Source: Cladophialophora immunda (lineage: Eukaryota > Ascomycota > Eurotiomycetes > Chaetothyriales > Herpotrichiellaceae). Taken from it: DNA of 64,000 bases. A program made the translations under genes and the position numbers. Each line of letters opens with the position of its first letter. Positions within the stretch are counted from its first letter, which is position 1. Positions 10,648-22,392 of this stretch are shown piece by piece. Below the pieces are notes generated by a model, which saw only the letters and a list, made by a program, of their open reading frames with translations, had not been told where the DNA came from and did not search any database. The stretch covers positions 6,820,001 through 6,884,000 of the forward strand of contig NW_015622541.1 in the NCBI RefSeq assembly GCF_000835495.1, written 5' to 3'.

Positions 10648-13082
10648 TCATCCTCCAACAAAGCCCACGTCAAACTGCGGAAGATTATCGTGCAACTGTG
10701 TTGCAGAATTCAACACTTGAGCACCACTGCCGTAGCTGCTCGTAAATAAGCCCTCAAAGGCATCGCCAGGGAGACCAAAGCCAGGACCGAGTAGCTCATC
10801 CACAGTGTCAAAGCCCAGAGGATCATCCCACAACGGCAAAGCCCCACTCGTGCTATTCGTAAATGACCAGTCCTGGTGAGAAGAGTCAATCACCGGGTTG
10901 CCGTCGTGCCTTTGAAGTTCGTCCTGGAAGTTTACAGTCAGATGGGTGGCCGAGTGATCTTCTAGTTGATCAAAGCCCTGGCTGGGTCTTTGAACAGTAT
11001 CGATATTGCCAAGCTTGGTTTCCTGAAGTATGCGCTGTGCACGCTCAAAAAGCCTGTGCATGACGCCGGCGCTCCAGTAGGTCTCGCGTAGTTTTGACAG
11101 CACCAGCATACAGAGTTGGAGGCGATTGCCCGCGAGACCACTGACGAGGGGCTCTGCGGACTTGTAGTCGAATAGATGGATTTGCATCGAGGGAACCAAG
11201 GCCGTGATTCTGGTCAGTTGATGCAAGAATTAGCATGTGGAAAGGCCAGCTGCATGCCCCAGAAGTAAGGCTGCTTACATCATCGGTTTTAGAAATTGGA
11301 TGGCATTGAGCTCAATCAACTTCTCCAATATGTTGTTGATACTTGAAGCTGCCGCTCGTGCTTTCATCAAAGCCGTCTTTTGCCACGAAGGTGGAGCAGA
11401 AGTAGGAATGGCCGCAGGCCCGCCGAGGAGGTAGGGTCGATACAGTACGGTAACTGTGCCTCTGGGATATCATTTGCATCTCTATCGTGGACTTCCTGGG
11501 ACATAGAGAGACTTACTGATAGAACAACTCGACCTGATAAGCATGCATACGAAGCAGGTCGCTGGAGTCGTCTGGCAACTGGTCATGCAGAGCGCATTCT
11601 TGCAACTCTTCCGCAAGGGTATCGACGGCTTCGAGACTTGGCCGAGGGCCCTTGACACGGTAATGGGCACGCAAAATGTTCCCTAAGGCATGACTTGTGT
11701 GGACAAACCGAACCCACATTGCTGCCAGCGGTTCGTATTTTAGGGGAATGAACTTCTCGAGATAGTCGTTTGGAATCTGTTGGAGGTCGAAGAGAACATC
11801 GCCCGCAGTAGGCATCGGCACATCACAGTCCTCGTGATGAATTCGCATCGGACGGCCTTTCGCCAGGGATACCCAGCGGTCTCTAATAAAACAAGTCCAC
11901 CAGAGGCATCTTGCATGTCTGCCAAAGGACTCCGACACACCGGGGCTCCGAAAGGTTGACTGGGTATCTCGATGAAGGCCAAGGTTCTGGCACAGAGAAA
12001 TAGCAATACCCGTCCAATGCCATGCTCCAGTATGGTCTTGTGGATCGGTATACCAAAATCCCATCAGGATGACAGACTGAATGAGGACGAGTTTATCCGT
12101 TCCTCGGTCGAAATCATAGAGACACTGCCATAATAGGGTCAGTTGATTCGACAAAATGAACCCTTTCCGCCTTGACTAACCTTCGCCCGCTCGTACATCG
12201 AGGTTTTCAGAGCACGTCGGGACGAATATCCTGTTTTTCGTAATAGGTCGGAGCTCACAAACTTGACAATCTCAGTGATGCTCCATCTAGAAGGAGTTGG
12301 CAAACTTACATTTGCCGCAGCTAGAATCATGCTCCAAAACAAAAGTGGGCTGATGTTATTGCGGTCGTTTTTATACTGGTTCAGGAAAGTGGCAGCATCT
12401 ACGACAGGAATGAAGAAATGAACGTGCTCGAAATAGCAGCGAATGGCTTCATCTGCAACATCGTTCGAGAATGTCTCGAAAACACCTTTGGCGCGCATAT
12501 ATTCAATCTCGTAAGGCTTCCTCGGCTTGTTGTTCGAGTCTTTTGGAATATATGGCCGGGGGTCCTGTGCTTCACTCGGATGGCAAATATCGTAGACCGC
12601 AAGGCGAGGACCACGCCTGTCACCTAAAGCATACAGATCAGCTTGTGCTTCGTCAGGTTTACTGTCCCACCGCCAATCTCACCAATATATGAAAGCGAGG
12701 AATCGTCAGGTAATATAGCATCAACATCCTCATCCTCATCCCCATCAACCGTATCAGTTGTCCTTACAGTAGTGATTGATGCATCGACCGCGGCATTGGG
12801 TCGTGCCAAAGGACTGTATTGGTCGGAGGGGCTTGTATTGGCAACAGTCTGGACGGGTGGCAGCGAGGGCGCAGTCTGATCCAAGGTGCGTCGCGATCCA
12901 CGAAGTCGATGTTTCTTGCGTGGAAGCACTTCACATTTTGCTGTGGGCCCTTCATGCTTGCAGTTGGAGCATGGTGTCCCGGTTCGTGTCACGTCGCACC
13001 GAACCTTGCGCCGATTGCAGGCCTGGCACGCGACTCGTGAACGCGATCGTACCTTGTCATTCGGCTGATTTGTATCTTGCAT
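10648..13082 (-). CDS. Zn(2)Cys(6) transcription factor, cutinase-factor-1-like
   Basis: Six exons on the - strand: 13082-12683, 12623-12181, 12124-11517, 11461-11279 and 11209-10648 give five by clear splice sites; a possible in-frame 39-bp intron at 12309-12271 would make the sixth. Without it the product is about 731 aa. The binuclear zinc cluster is at residues 19 to about 52 (CQAC-x6-C-x8-C-x2-C-x8-C). A fungal_trans regulatory domain follows: YFEHVHFFIPVVD, then YDFD...LIQSVILMGFWY, HWTGIAISLCQNLGLHRD and RCLWWTCFIRDRWVSLAKGRP. This layout, notably the AK-x-LYDFD and LGLHRD parts, resembles cutinase transcription factor 1 beta and related regulators. It acts in the nucleus; targets are unknown. 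The promoter is shared with the MFS transporter at 13776. Confidence 0.88.
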
Positions 13083-13775
13083 CGAAGCATCGGGCGGCTT
13101 TGATATCAGATGAGCAAGAGCAGAAGTTTGCCTCGGGTAGAAGAATGGCCTCAGCACATTAAAGGGTTGAACATGAGGTAGAACATTTCTCCCCGCCTCC
13201 GGTTAAATATTGACGGGAAGTAACGGTCTATTCGGCTCAAAGGGAAAAAGTTGAGCAGTCTGACAAAAGCTTTCTCTATGTCTTTACTGAGAGTTTTCGC
13301 CTGACCAGGACTCATGAGCGTGAAATGACCGCTGGTAATACTTGTTAAAATGATCAGATGTTCGATCATCTTCCCTATTTCTATACGTAACTGAGAGTCA
13401 TTACATCCGTACTACCGCCGGCGCTCAAACAATAATTCCATCTGCAAATGACCCGAGAGATACATATTTGGTCGTGACACTAATTACCGACGATCGAACT
13501 TCCTCCCAAACTCCTCAAGAACCTGGCACCCATGTCTGATTTTCCTTCCCCAGATCTCTCCACGCCCACCGCGAATAGACGGAGTGGCTTCTTAACATGA
13601 CCTGACCTTTCCTCATCAATGTCACGTCATTCGGGCTCCTGTGGGGTTGAGTTTGCCGAAGACGGCACGAATTTCTCATGGGACGGGAGGCGAGAAAAGA
13701 TAAAGACTTCATAGACCGTCACCAACGCTTTGCTCGGTCTCCATTTCCAAATCGACTCGATAACCATCGGCCATC
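13083..13775. other. divergent promoter region
   Basis: About 690 bp between the Zn(2)Cys(6) gene and the allantoate-permease-like gene, transcribed away from each other. No gene supported. Confidence 0.5.
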
Positions 13776-15416
13776 ATGGGCGAGAAAGAATTCGACGCAA
13801 GCATTGCAACCGACGAGGCGATGAAAGAGAATATTGCCATCGAAGCGGAGCGGATCGATGGCATGGACACCACAAAAACTGAAGGCGACTCCTTTACGCC
13901 CGATGAAGAGCGACGTCTCGTTCGAAAGCTCGATTTCTGGTATGAGATTAAGCTGACTTGAACCCGCATGAGGATACTAACTGTCTATTCTAGGCTGCTG
14001 CCCCTCATGATGACGACCTATATGTTACAGAGCTACGACAAAGGCATTATGAGCGCGGCAACCCAGTTCGACTTCAATAGCGACCTCAAACTTACAACGA
14101 TTGTGGGCTACCAAGCGGACGGAAAACCCATCACCAATAACCAGAAGTACTCGAATGCGTCCATGATATTCTATATCGGCTACTTGGTCGGAACCTATCC
14201 TATGATGTATCTGTCCCAACATTATCCCACGTCGAGAGTTCTTTCTCTCGCCACATTTCTCTGGGGCGCGGTGGTCATGTCAACAGCGGGCTGCTCGAAC
14301 TATGCCGGTATCATGCTCAATCGCTTCTTCCTTGGCTTTCTCGAGTCTACGGTGGCTCCGGCATTCACGGTCTTTGTTACCTTCTGGTGGACTCGCGATG
14401 AACAAGCCCTTAGGACCAGTCTCTGGTACAGCTGTGTGGGTGTGGCTACAACCATCTCGCCCCTGATCAACTATGGTCTAGGCCAGATCAACACCTCAAT
14501 GGCTCGTTGGAAACCCATGTTTCTAATTCTAGGTGCCGTAACCCTGGTTTGGTCGATCGTTCTGTTCTTTGCTCTACCAGACAGTCCCCTGACCACCAAA
14601 AAGCTCACTGAATCCGAGAGGAAGATCGTTGTCCGCAGATTGGAACGAAACAACGCGGGCACCATCAGTCGCACATTTAACAAAGGCCAGTTCTTTGAGG
14701 CATTCCGTGATTACAAGCTATACAGCTGCACTCTCATTATACTCCTCACCGGTGTTCCATCAGGAGCCCTCGGCACTTTTGGTACAGTGGTCATCAATGG
14801 GTTTGGCTTCGACCACTTTGACTCATTGGCCTTAACATGTCCCATTGGCGCCATTACCGCAATCAGCATTCTCTTTGTGGGCTTCATCACCCGCAAATGG
14901 AACAACCTACGCTACCTGTCCATTGTGACCTGTGCTCTCATCTCCATTGCTGGAACCCTCATCTGCTGGCTCGGACCGCGAGATAACCGTGGCTTGTTGT
15001 TTGCCGGTGTCTTCCTCATTGCGGTTCAAGTCTCTGCTGGAGGAGTAGCAGTTTCCCTCGCTGCATCAAATATCGCAGGACACACAAGTAAGTGGGAGCC
15101 ACCTCTTCATATTTCTCTGGTCTAACTCAGAATAGAAAAAGCGACCGTCAGTGCAACAACGTTCCTCGGGTACTGCGTGGGCAACGTGATTGGACCTGAA
15201 ATCTTCGGCGCCTCCCCGGGACCTGTCTACCATGCAGGCTTCATGGGAAGCTGTATCTGTTTGTGCTGCGTGGTAGTCATTGCGACGATCACTTACATCC
15301 TACTCCGCCGGGAGAATGCGAAGAGGGACAGAGTGTATGGGGGTTTAGCCGGACAGCATGATATAGAGGAGGATCTCTCAGACATGAAGAACGAAGAGTT
15401 CAGATATGTTCTGTAG
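13776..15416 (+). CDS. MFS transporter, allantoate permease/ACS family
   Basis: Three exons: 13776-13939, 13994-15087 and 15136-15416, with introns of 54 and 48 bp, giving about 512 aa. The N-terminus has the pattern typical of the Dal5-like anion:cation symporter family: an acidic tail, then EERRLVRKLDFWLLPLMMTTYMLQSYDKGIM, here written in parts because the first intron splits the Trp codon. Further signs are MLNRFFLGFLES in helix 4 and the amphipathic central loop LTESERKIVVRRLERN. It is a plasma-membrane importer with about 12 helices. Family substrates are organic anions such as allantoate, nicotinate, pantothenate or small peptides; the exact one is unknown. Divergence from a Zn(2)Cys(6) regulator suggests local control, which is inference. 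Confidence 0.88.
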
Positions 15417-16165
15417 ATGGTGCGCAGTCGTTGGAAGGTGCTGAAGGGATATAAATTTCTGCTGGGCCATCAGCAAGCTGAATGACAAGAAGAAATTATG
15501 GTATGCTCTAGCCAGGCATTCTCTAACAACAAATCCCTGACTCGCCTTTCTTTCGATTGTCCTTCTCTTTGGCAAGTATTGGGAAGAATGAGCTATCGTC
15601 CAGGCGTCCCTCTACTACAATGAAGCACTCCTTGGTGCGTGGTCGTTGAAACCTCTGAGCCGAAATTCCCGAATATGCCGAGGTCGCCAATCAGAGCGCT
15701 GCCACCATTCCGCAAAGGCATTCAGCCGCACCACTTTCATTGTCACTTTCGCGGCCTTTTCCCGTGCTTTCTCTACCGAGATGGCATCTCATTGCGCCAC
15801 CTTGAGGACCTACCTCGATGACACCCGCAACGACCAATTTCCGTGATTGCAACCGCCGCTGGGCGGAACCCTTCAACTACTTTTGCGGAAGCGCTCATTG
15901 ATCGCTGATACTTGCCGTGGGCATAGACACACAGGATTCCGGGGGATGCTGTTCAATCTCCCTGTTGTGGAGATAGGAAGGGGGCGAGTGCGGAGATGAA
16001 TGTCACTTGGCTCGATGCTTTTCAAAAGGTAAAGTGCGACGGCAGGTTCGAGGTTACTTAAAAAGAACCCGAATCGTACTTGGCTGCCACTTCTCGTTGC
16101 ATTGCTTGCATCCTCCTCCTCCGTCAACATATTGATCTAGTGTCGAGAACCCAAGATCGGCTAGG
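15417..16165. other. intergenic, nothing seen
   Basis: About 750 bp between two + strand genes. Overlapping short frames at 15639-15876 on both strands carry no domain. Confidence 0.45.
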
Positions 16166-17221
16166 ATGGCGCTGGGCAAATGCTTACTGCAGGTGTTGTT
16201 TTACACAGTCACTCTCAATGTGGCGACAGCATGGGCGCTATCGATGGGTGCCCGGACCGACCTGAGTTGTCAATCTGTGGGATGCGGGAAGAATCTCCCT
16301 GACGGGCAGGTTGTCGGACAGGTCACCAACGTGACAATAACAAGCGATGGGAACGATCGGACTTATCTCATCTTCATACCGCCGACGTATCGCAAAGACA
16401 CTCCGACATCTCTCATTGTATCCTACCACGGAGGTGCCCGGACGGCAGAAGATCAGCTGGAGTTGGATCTCCTCACCAGCCCAGAATTCAACACCAGATC
16501 TTTCGTGGTGTATCCACAAGGGATAAATGTAAGAACGTTTCTCTCTGTGATTGGCTTGCAGCGAGGGGCGAGGCTGAAACATTAGTAGAATACATGGCAA
16601 GGAGTACCCGGGGTCACAACGAATGACGTCCAGTTCACAAGCGACATTTTGAATGAGATCGAAAGCCTGTACTGTATTGACACTTCACGCATCTACACGA
16701 CAGGGAAATCCGACGGCGCTGGGTTTTGCAACATTTTGGCCTGTGACCCGGCTCTTTCGACAACTTTTGCGGCTTTTGCTCCCGTTTCTGGAGCATATTA
16801 CGTGGACTCTTCACCCTGCATGCCCACGACAGTGAGCCTGCCTTGCTCCCCGGGAAGGTCTGAGATACCTCTTCTTGCTTTCCACGGAGGCAACGACACC
16901 ACCATCCCGTATGCAGGAGAAGAGCGAAAAGGCGAATGCCTCCCAAGTATCCCTCACTTCATCCAGGAGTGGGCATTACGGGAAGCTCTTGGGACGAGGA
17001 ATATCACGACTTCAGTAGCGAACGATACCGTCAAATACAGCTATGGAATGGGGCATGATGCAAGCCTGGTGGCTCTGATTTTCGACTCTGACATCGGCCA
17101 CGACTGGCCCAGCACAGCGCCAAACGATGACAACCAGCACGCAGGCCATCATCCGGCAAGCTTTAATGCTACGCCAATCATCCTGGACTTTTTTCAACAA
17201 TATCGACTTCCGCAAAAGTGA
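16166..17221 (+). CDS. secreted esterase, feruloyl esterase C/PHB-depolymerase-like
   Basis: Two exons: 16166-16528 and 16589-17221, with a 60-bp intron whose acceptor is TAGTAG (exon 2 starts AATACATGG), giving about 331 aa. Residues 1 to about 25 form a signal peptide ending near ATAWA. The alpha/beta-hydrolase core shows SYHGGARTA (oxyanion region), VYPQGINNTWQG, the nucleophile elbow GKSDGAGF, the acid in HGGNDTTIPY and the His in GHDWP. That order and the length match the LpqC/feruloyl-esterase C type of carbohydrate-ester hydrolases (CE1-like). It is exported and probably cleaves ester links in plant polymers or polyesters; the substrate is inferred from family only. Several N-x-S/T sites are present. 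Confidence 0.85.
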
Positions 17222-17767
17222 GAATGCGACCGGATGCAGTGCCGAGTAACGAGTTGGGGAGACATACAACCAAATTAGTCCGAGAAACAAGGAGAAGAGA
17301 TCCTTAAACCGGATGGTGAGGACGGACTCTTGATGTACACTTAGTTTCTTTCTCTCATTTTAGTTCGGTAATTTGTGATTCATTTAAGCACCGAGAAATT
17401 TTCGTATCTGTCGAGATATTTGCCGTGCTTGGACATTAGCCGAAGTATGCCAGGGCCTCAATTCCTTCGGGTGGCACTAGGGCCAATTGTCCAACCGGTA
17501 TGAACCAGACGAGAGGCTTCAGCAAAGAAGAGGAGAAATGGGTCCTCCTCAGTCCTTCGTGTCCTTCTCTACTCAATTTTCGGCGGTTGTAATAGAGTGC
17601 TTTGATACAATATTTGCCAACGAGTCTGCGCCAGTGCAGTAATTGCCGAAGCATTTCAGGCTCCCGAGTTCCCACCCTCATTCTCTCCCCCCTCCAAGCC
17701 GAGGCCAGAAACGCTTAGACTCGTGTGCTCTTGACCTTATTTTCCATTTCCCAAATCTGTTGCAAGA
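17222..17767. other. intergenic, nothing seen
   Basis: About 545 bp. No domain-bearing frame; presumably the promoter of the hydrolase at 17768. Confidence 0.45.
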
Positions 17768-19070
17768 ATGCCACCAGCAGTCCACGAACAAGTCCCATGC
17801 CCGGACCAGTGGAAGATGGGCATCAAAATGTCGAGAGAAGGCCAACAACAACAACCACAACCAAAGTCCACCCTCGAGCCGCGGTTCAGCTTGCCCTCGA
17901 CGACACCACCTTCCAGCAGAACAGACATCGTCATTGGCGGCATCAGGGTCTACGTGTACGGCCTGGAGGAGCTCGCGGACAAGTCCAACGTCGAGGTCGC
18001 CGTGCTGTACCTCGCGCACAATCGGAAACGGTCGTACCTGGTCACCGAGGACATCGCGTACGAGGTCCTGCACAGGTATAGGACCGAGACGCGACGGAAG
18101 AAGTATGAGCTGATTGCCTTGACGATCAATATGAGGAACCATGGGGATCGGGAGGTATGGATTCTCCTTGACTTTGTCGTTTGCTGTTCTCACCTCCATC
18201 CGCCGATCGCCGGATCTGAAGCGCCAATGAAGCCCAAATTTGGTTCCATCATGCTCATAGAAAGTGAATGAACAGGTCAGTCCTCAAGCGAATTACACGT
18301 GGGACGACGGAAACGATAACCATGGGTAAGTGAAGCAGAATTCCCTGTTCATCGAGCCGCTGTTTTCAAGCCTGGTGGAACTTCCATCACCCATTGTACA
18401 CATAATTGGGTGTTCTTGTCTTCCTGCTGTTGTTTTCCCTCTCTGAGTAGATGCTGACGTTGGACCCCTTCGGGGCGAAACCAGTATGGACCTCCTCTCG
18501 ATGATCTCAGGCTCGGCTCAGGACTTCAAGCTCATCCTCGACTACCTGCCCGCGTATCTACCCCAATTCACGCGCTTCCACAACATCATGGCCGGCGTCT
18601 CGCTGGGCGGACACACGGCTTGGCGGATGGCCTCGTTAGCAGCACCGGGCCAGATTGAAGGGTTCGCCATGGTCGTGGGCTGTCCGAGCTTGAATCCACT
18701 GCTGCTCTCGCGGTTGGAGATCGACGTCGCGGCCCTAGCGACCGCGAGCTACGACGACCTGGAGAAAGTCATGACGGCGGAGCAGAAGCGTCGGTGGCCG
18801 CGCGCGCTGGCCGGGCTCGTCCGAGAAGGCGACAGGGTGGTTGCGGAGGAATTTCCGACCGATGTCCCTGTCTTGTTGTGCAACGGCGCCGTCGACCCGT
18901 TGGTCCCACCACAGTACACGGTGGCCTGGGTGGACAGGGTAAGAGAAGTCGAGCGGAAGAACGAGAGTGGCCGAGTCCGTTTCTTCGTCCAGGAGAATAC
19001 AGGGCACAGCTGCACCAAGGAGATGGTGGCGCTGATTGCGTCTTGGTTGGGCGATGTTTTTCAAGCGTAG
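17768..19070 (+). CDS. alpha/beta hydrolase
   Basis: Three exons: 17768-18154, 18261-18325 and 18485-19070, with introns of 106 and 159 bp, giving about 345 aa. The middle exon is only 65 bp and encodes KVNEQVSPQANYTWDDGND; joining it places HGM directly before DLLSMISGSAQD, as expected for the family. The nucleophile elbow is GVSLGGH, the acid lies in NGAVDPLVPP and the His in NTGHSCTKEM. There is no signal peptide, so the protein is probably cytosolic. The N-terminal 50 residues are low-complexity (Gln/Pro). The family includes serine hydrolases of the dienelactone/prolyl-oligopeptidase type; the substrate is unknown. Confidence 0.82.
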
Positions 19071-19308
19071 CCCGGAAATCGAGGGTTTGGTTTTGCCATT
19101 TCAATTGGCTACGAAAAGGTGTCGGGATATATGGGATTCGGCACGGTGAAGTGATACACAAGTTTCCCCTGTTTTGAGGAGGCAGGTTAAAGGTGTCTGG
19201 CACAAGATTGGCTAGAGGTTGGGAACGCTATGTTACACACCACAGAAACAAGGACGGTTACAAAGTGAATTAGCTCATTAACAATCCTACAAAACTAGTA
19301 GTGTTGGT

Positions 19309-20511
19309 TCAGCCTTTGACAAAGTACGGCGTCAAAGCGATCTTGACGCATCCGCTGCCAGCTTTGGCCCCGACGGCCAGGTTTCCGTTGCAGGAGAACC
19401 AGTTCTCGGCTACGTTGTCAACCTTGCACGTCAATTTGCTGCTAGCCACGTTAAATGTGGCAGTTGCGTAGTCCATCGCTGTGATATTGGCAGGTGAGTC
19501 GAAGAACAGAGTCATGGCAGCGCCCGATGCATTAACTGGGGGGTGGAGGTTGGCGACTTCCTTGCTGGCCGACCCGACGAGGCTGCAGGCCTTGTTGAAT
19601 GTGAATTTGGTTGCCTTGGTCGACGTGGCGCCGAAGGAGATCTTGTCGCGGCCGCCGCCGATCTTGGAGAGGACCGCATAGGTCCCGTTCTCCTTGGTCG
19701 TGCTGGAGGTCTGTTGGATGATGAACGTCGGCTGGAGGCCCGAGGGGTTGCACGTGGTTGGCGTCGGAGCCGCGGCGCTGCTTGAAGAAGTACTTTTCTT
19801 GCTTGTTGACTTGGGCGTGGTGGTCGTCGACGGCGGCGGCGTTTCTTCTATTGTTCCTGGCGGCGTGGAGATGGTAGTCGGCGGGGGAAGGGAGACGGGC
19901 GTGGTCGTCGTCGAGGACGAGTTTGTGGTGACAGTGTCGGTGCCGTTCCAGTAGACATTGCAGGTGTCGTCGGTGCAGCAGCTATACTGCACAATGAGAT
20001 GCTTCACGCACTGGAACCCCGCCGGGCACCAGTAGCCCTGCGATCCGCCGCAGCAGATGGCTCCCTGGCTTGCAGGATACTGCCAGGCGCTGCCGCAGCA
20101 CTTCCAGCCGTCGGTGGCATATCCCACCCCGCATGCGATGCTGTCCTTGGGCCGACAACCAAGAGCATTGCAGCACTCTTGGTCCGGCGGGCAGCAGTAC
20201 GCTAGAATGAAAGCACTTACAGTCAGCCCACTGGACATAAGATAATAACAAGTGGTGTTTTAATGAGAAATGGGGCTGTACTCACCGGCGCAGCCCGTCA
20301 AACCGTCGCATGAAGTAGCATCAAGAGCAGGCAGGCAGGAGTTCGAAGGGGTCGACAGATCACGCTTCATGAGCTGGCCATACATTTGAGGCGGCGTGAG
20401 CAAGGTAGGATTCGACCGAGCCTCGATCCAGGCTGCGTCGACCAGATACAGGAAGAGAAACAGCACACAGATCATCGTGCAGAACGGACGGGGGAGCATT
20501 TTGGATGCCAT
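19309..20511 (-). CDS. secreted Cys-rich protein with Ser/Thr linker
   Basis: Two exons on the - strand: 20511-20286 and 20201-19309, with an 84-bp intron (GTGAGT...CTAG), giving about 372 aa. A signal peptide covers residues 1 to about 27 (LFLFLYLVDAA). An N-terminal part with about 18 cysteines follows, with paired motifs such as YCCPPDQECC, WKCCG, ICCGGSQGYWC and YSCCTDDTC. Next is a Thr/Ser/Pro-rich linker of about 70 residues, probably O-glycosylated, and a C-terminal beta-rich domain of about 150 residues (TFIIQQTSS...). This is the layout of extracellular or wall-associated fungal proteins. I do not recognise the Cys domain as a standard chitin-binding module, although its spacing is reminiscent. 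Function unknown. Confidence 0.8.
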
Positions 20512-21780
20512 TGTGGGTGAAGCAGGAGTGCGAAAAGGTAGCGTCGGGTTCTGGAGCAGATATACCTCTTCCTCCTCCAGGTTCAGAGGCCTCGCATATT
20601 TTTAGAGGCACTTCTTCGAGACTTGCCTTATGGTGGTCCGACGCTGCTGTTTGGAAACATCATACCGCAGGAACCTTTGGCAGACATCAAAAGTCTGGAA
20701 GTTCGGCACCTGCGGCTCAATGCCATGAGAACCTAAAGCATACAAGCTCAACCAACAAGCTTGTGTTTTTCCCGCTTTCAGACGTTCTGTATGGAATTGT
20801 AAGGGAGCGATTTGTCCAAGTTGTCCCGTGTGTAGTCGCAGATAGTAGACGGAGGTCGTCGATATTTGGTAAGGCTCCCCGCACTATGCATGCGCAGCGG
20901 CCGGGAATGTACACAATGGTCTTAGCTTGGAAGGGGAATGGCTACAGAGACGATTCTGCCTTGTGAGCGATACCCTTTTCTGATCAGCCCTATGACCACT
21001 GCCTTGGGCCTTTTGACAAAACACGAGGCGAGCGGGCCACATTTTTTGCATGGAGAATGGGGAAGAAAAGCCGATGCGCGACGCTTTGTTAAAACTCTCG
21101 TTCCCGCTCAGCCTAGCTTTGTATGAGGTTTGGACTTGTTAGGCGAGGCCAAGCAAGAACTTCTCAGCCGCATACGAGCGAGACGCGGGAAAGTGTTTCG
21201 AGAGATCCTTCAAATCCCCCTCGTTGGGCGATAAGCTATGACTTGTCATAGGGAAGCTTTCTTGGCTACAGCAAACACGAGCTTTAGTGCACAAAACTTG
21301 GTCTGTTCTGGACCTCGTTGTGCCGTACTTCGCCACTGAATACTCCCCTGAGGGCCGACTTGATACAGAACGGAACGGATTGTCTGTAACACACTCGCGG
21401 AGTGACGTTCACACCTGGAATGGAAGGGACAAAAGGACCTGGATGTCGTCGTGTTAGAGAAGTCTAAATACTTTGTGAAGGCCATTCACAGCCTAACCGG
21501 TGAGTTTCCAAACTTTCGCCGAGCCATCATCATGTTTTCTGGACCCGTGTTTCGAACTCTGCGAATTTTCATCGTGATCGTGGCGGTGAGAGTGGATTGG
21601 GTTGCAAAACGGCCCCTTTCAGGGGGAGAAGCAAGAGACAGCTCCTATGCCGCATAAATGGGCTAGAGACCCATTTGCCTGACTGGATCTTGGTCTTTTT
21701 TCTGCTCTGTGTTTTCGCAAGGGTAGACCTTTCCAGACACTCTTCTTCGATATCCCAGATCTCATTGAAAGATTCAAGAG
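20512..21780. other. divergent intergenic region
   Basis: About 1.27 kb between two divergent secreted-protein genes. Open frames up to 153 codons (20505-20966) overlap the promoter of the Cys-rich gene and have no domain or good composition. Nothing supported. Confidence 0.45.
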
Positions 21781-22392
21781 ATGAGATTGTCAATTGCATT
21801 ACTGGGCGTGCCGCTTGCCGCCGTCCATATGGTCTCGGCACAGATGGTTTGCACCACGGAAGGATCTCCTGGGCCTGAGTAAGTCCACCAGCACGATTAA
21901 TGCTGAGTTGTAGTGAAGGCGAAGGAGGAAAGTACTAACGGTCTTCATGCAGATCTGTCCTTCAATGCCTTGGCTCCGTCGTACAGTGTGCAACGACACT
22001 CACCAATTCTGAGGCTCTCAGCTCCTGTGAGTGCAGTTATATTCGTGCAGCTCTCAGGTAATGACACCCTTCTTATCCAGTCCACACTGTCTGTCAAATG
22101 ACACCTCACTAACAATTTCCACTTCATCCTCGATAGTTGCTACACATCGATCTGTGGGGACAGCATCCCTTCCACCAGTGACATGATGTCCCTAAGCTCG
22201 CAATACTGCGGTGGCGTTGGCGGAGGGGCGGCAACAACGACCACAGACTCCGCGGCTTCGATGACAGGGTCACAGGCCAGCGCGACAGCCTCGGTGGCAA
22301 GCGCAACAAGCAGTGCAGGTGCTGAACATAGAGGACTTTCACAAGAAGTCTTTGTGGTTGCTGTTGTTGGGTTAGTTGGCGCGTTGGTCTAA
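21781..22392 (+). CDS. small eight-cysteine, probably GPI-anchored surface protein
   Basis: Three exons found by eye: 21781-21878, 21953-22057 and 22137-22392, with introns of 74 and 79 bp, giving about 152 aa. Each junction keeps the frame. A signal peptide spans residues 1-20 (LLGVPLAAVHMVSA). The mature domain has exactly eight cysteines with one C-x-C (SSCECS). An Ala/Ser/Thr/Gly-rich spacer and a hydrophobic C-terminus (VFVVAVVGLVGALV) follow, typical of GPI attachment. It resembles CFEM proteins in cysteine number and layout, but the CFEM signature around the third cysteine (Thr-Asp) is not clear. If related, it could act in heme/iron uptake, adhesion or as an effector; that is inference. 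Confidence 0.75.
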
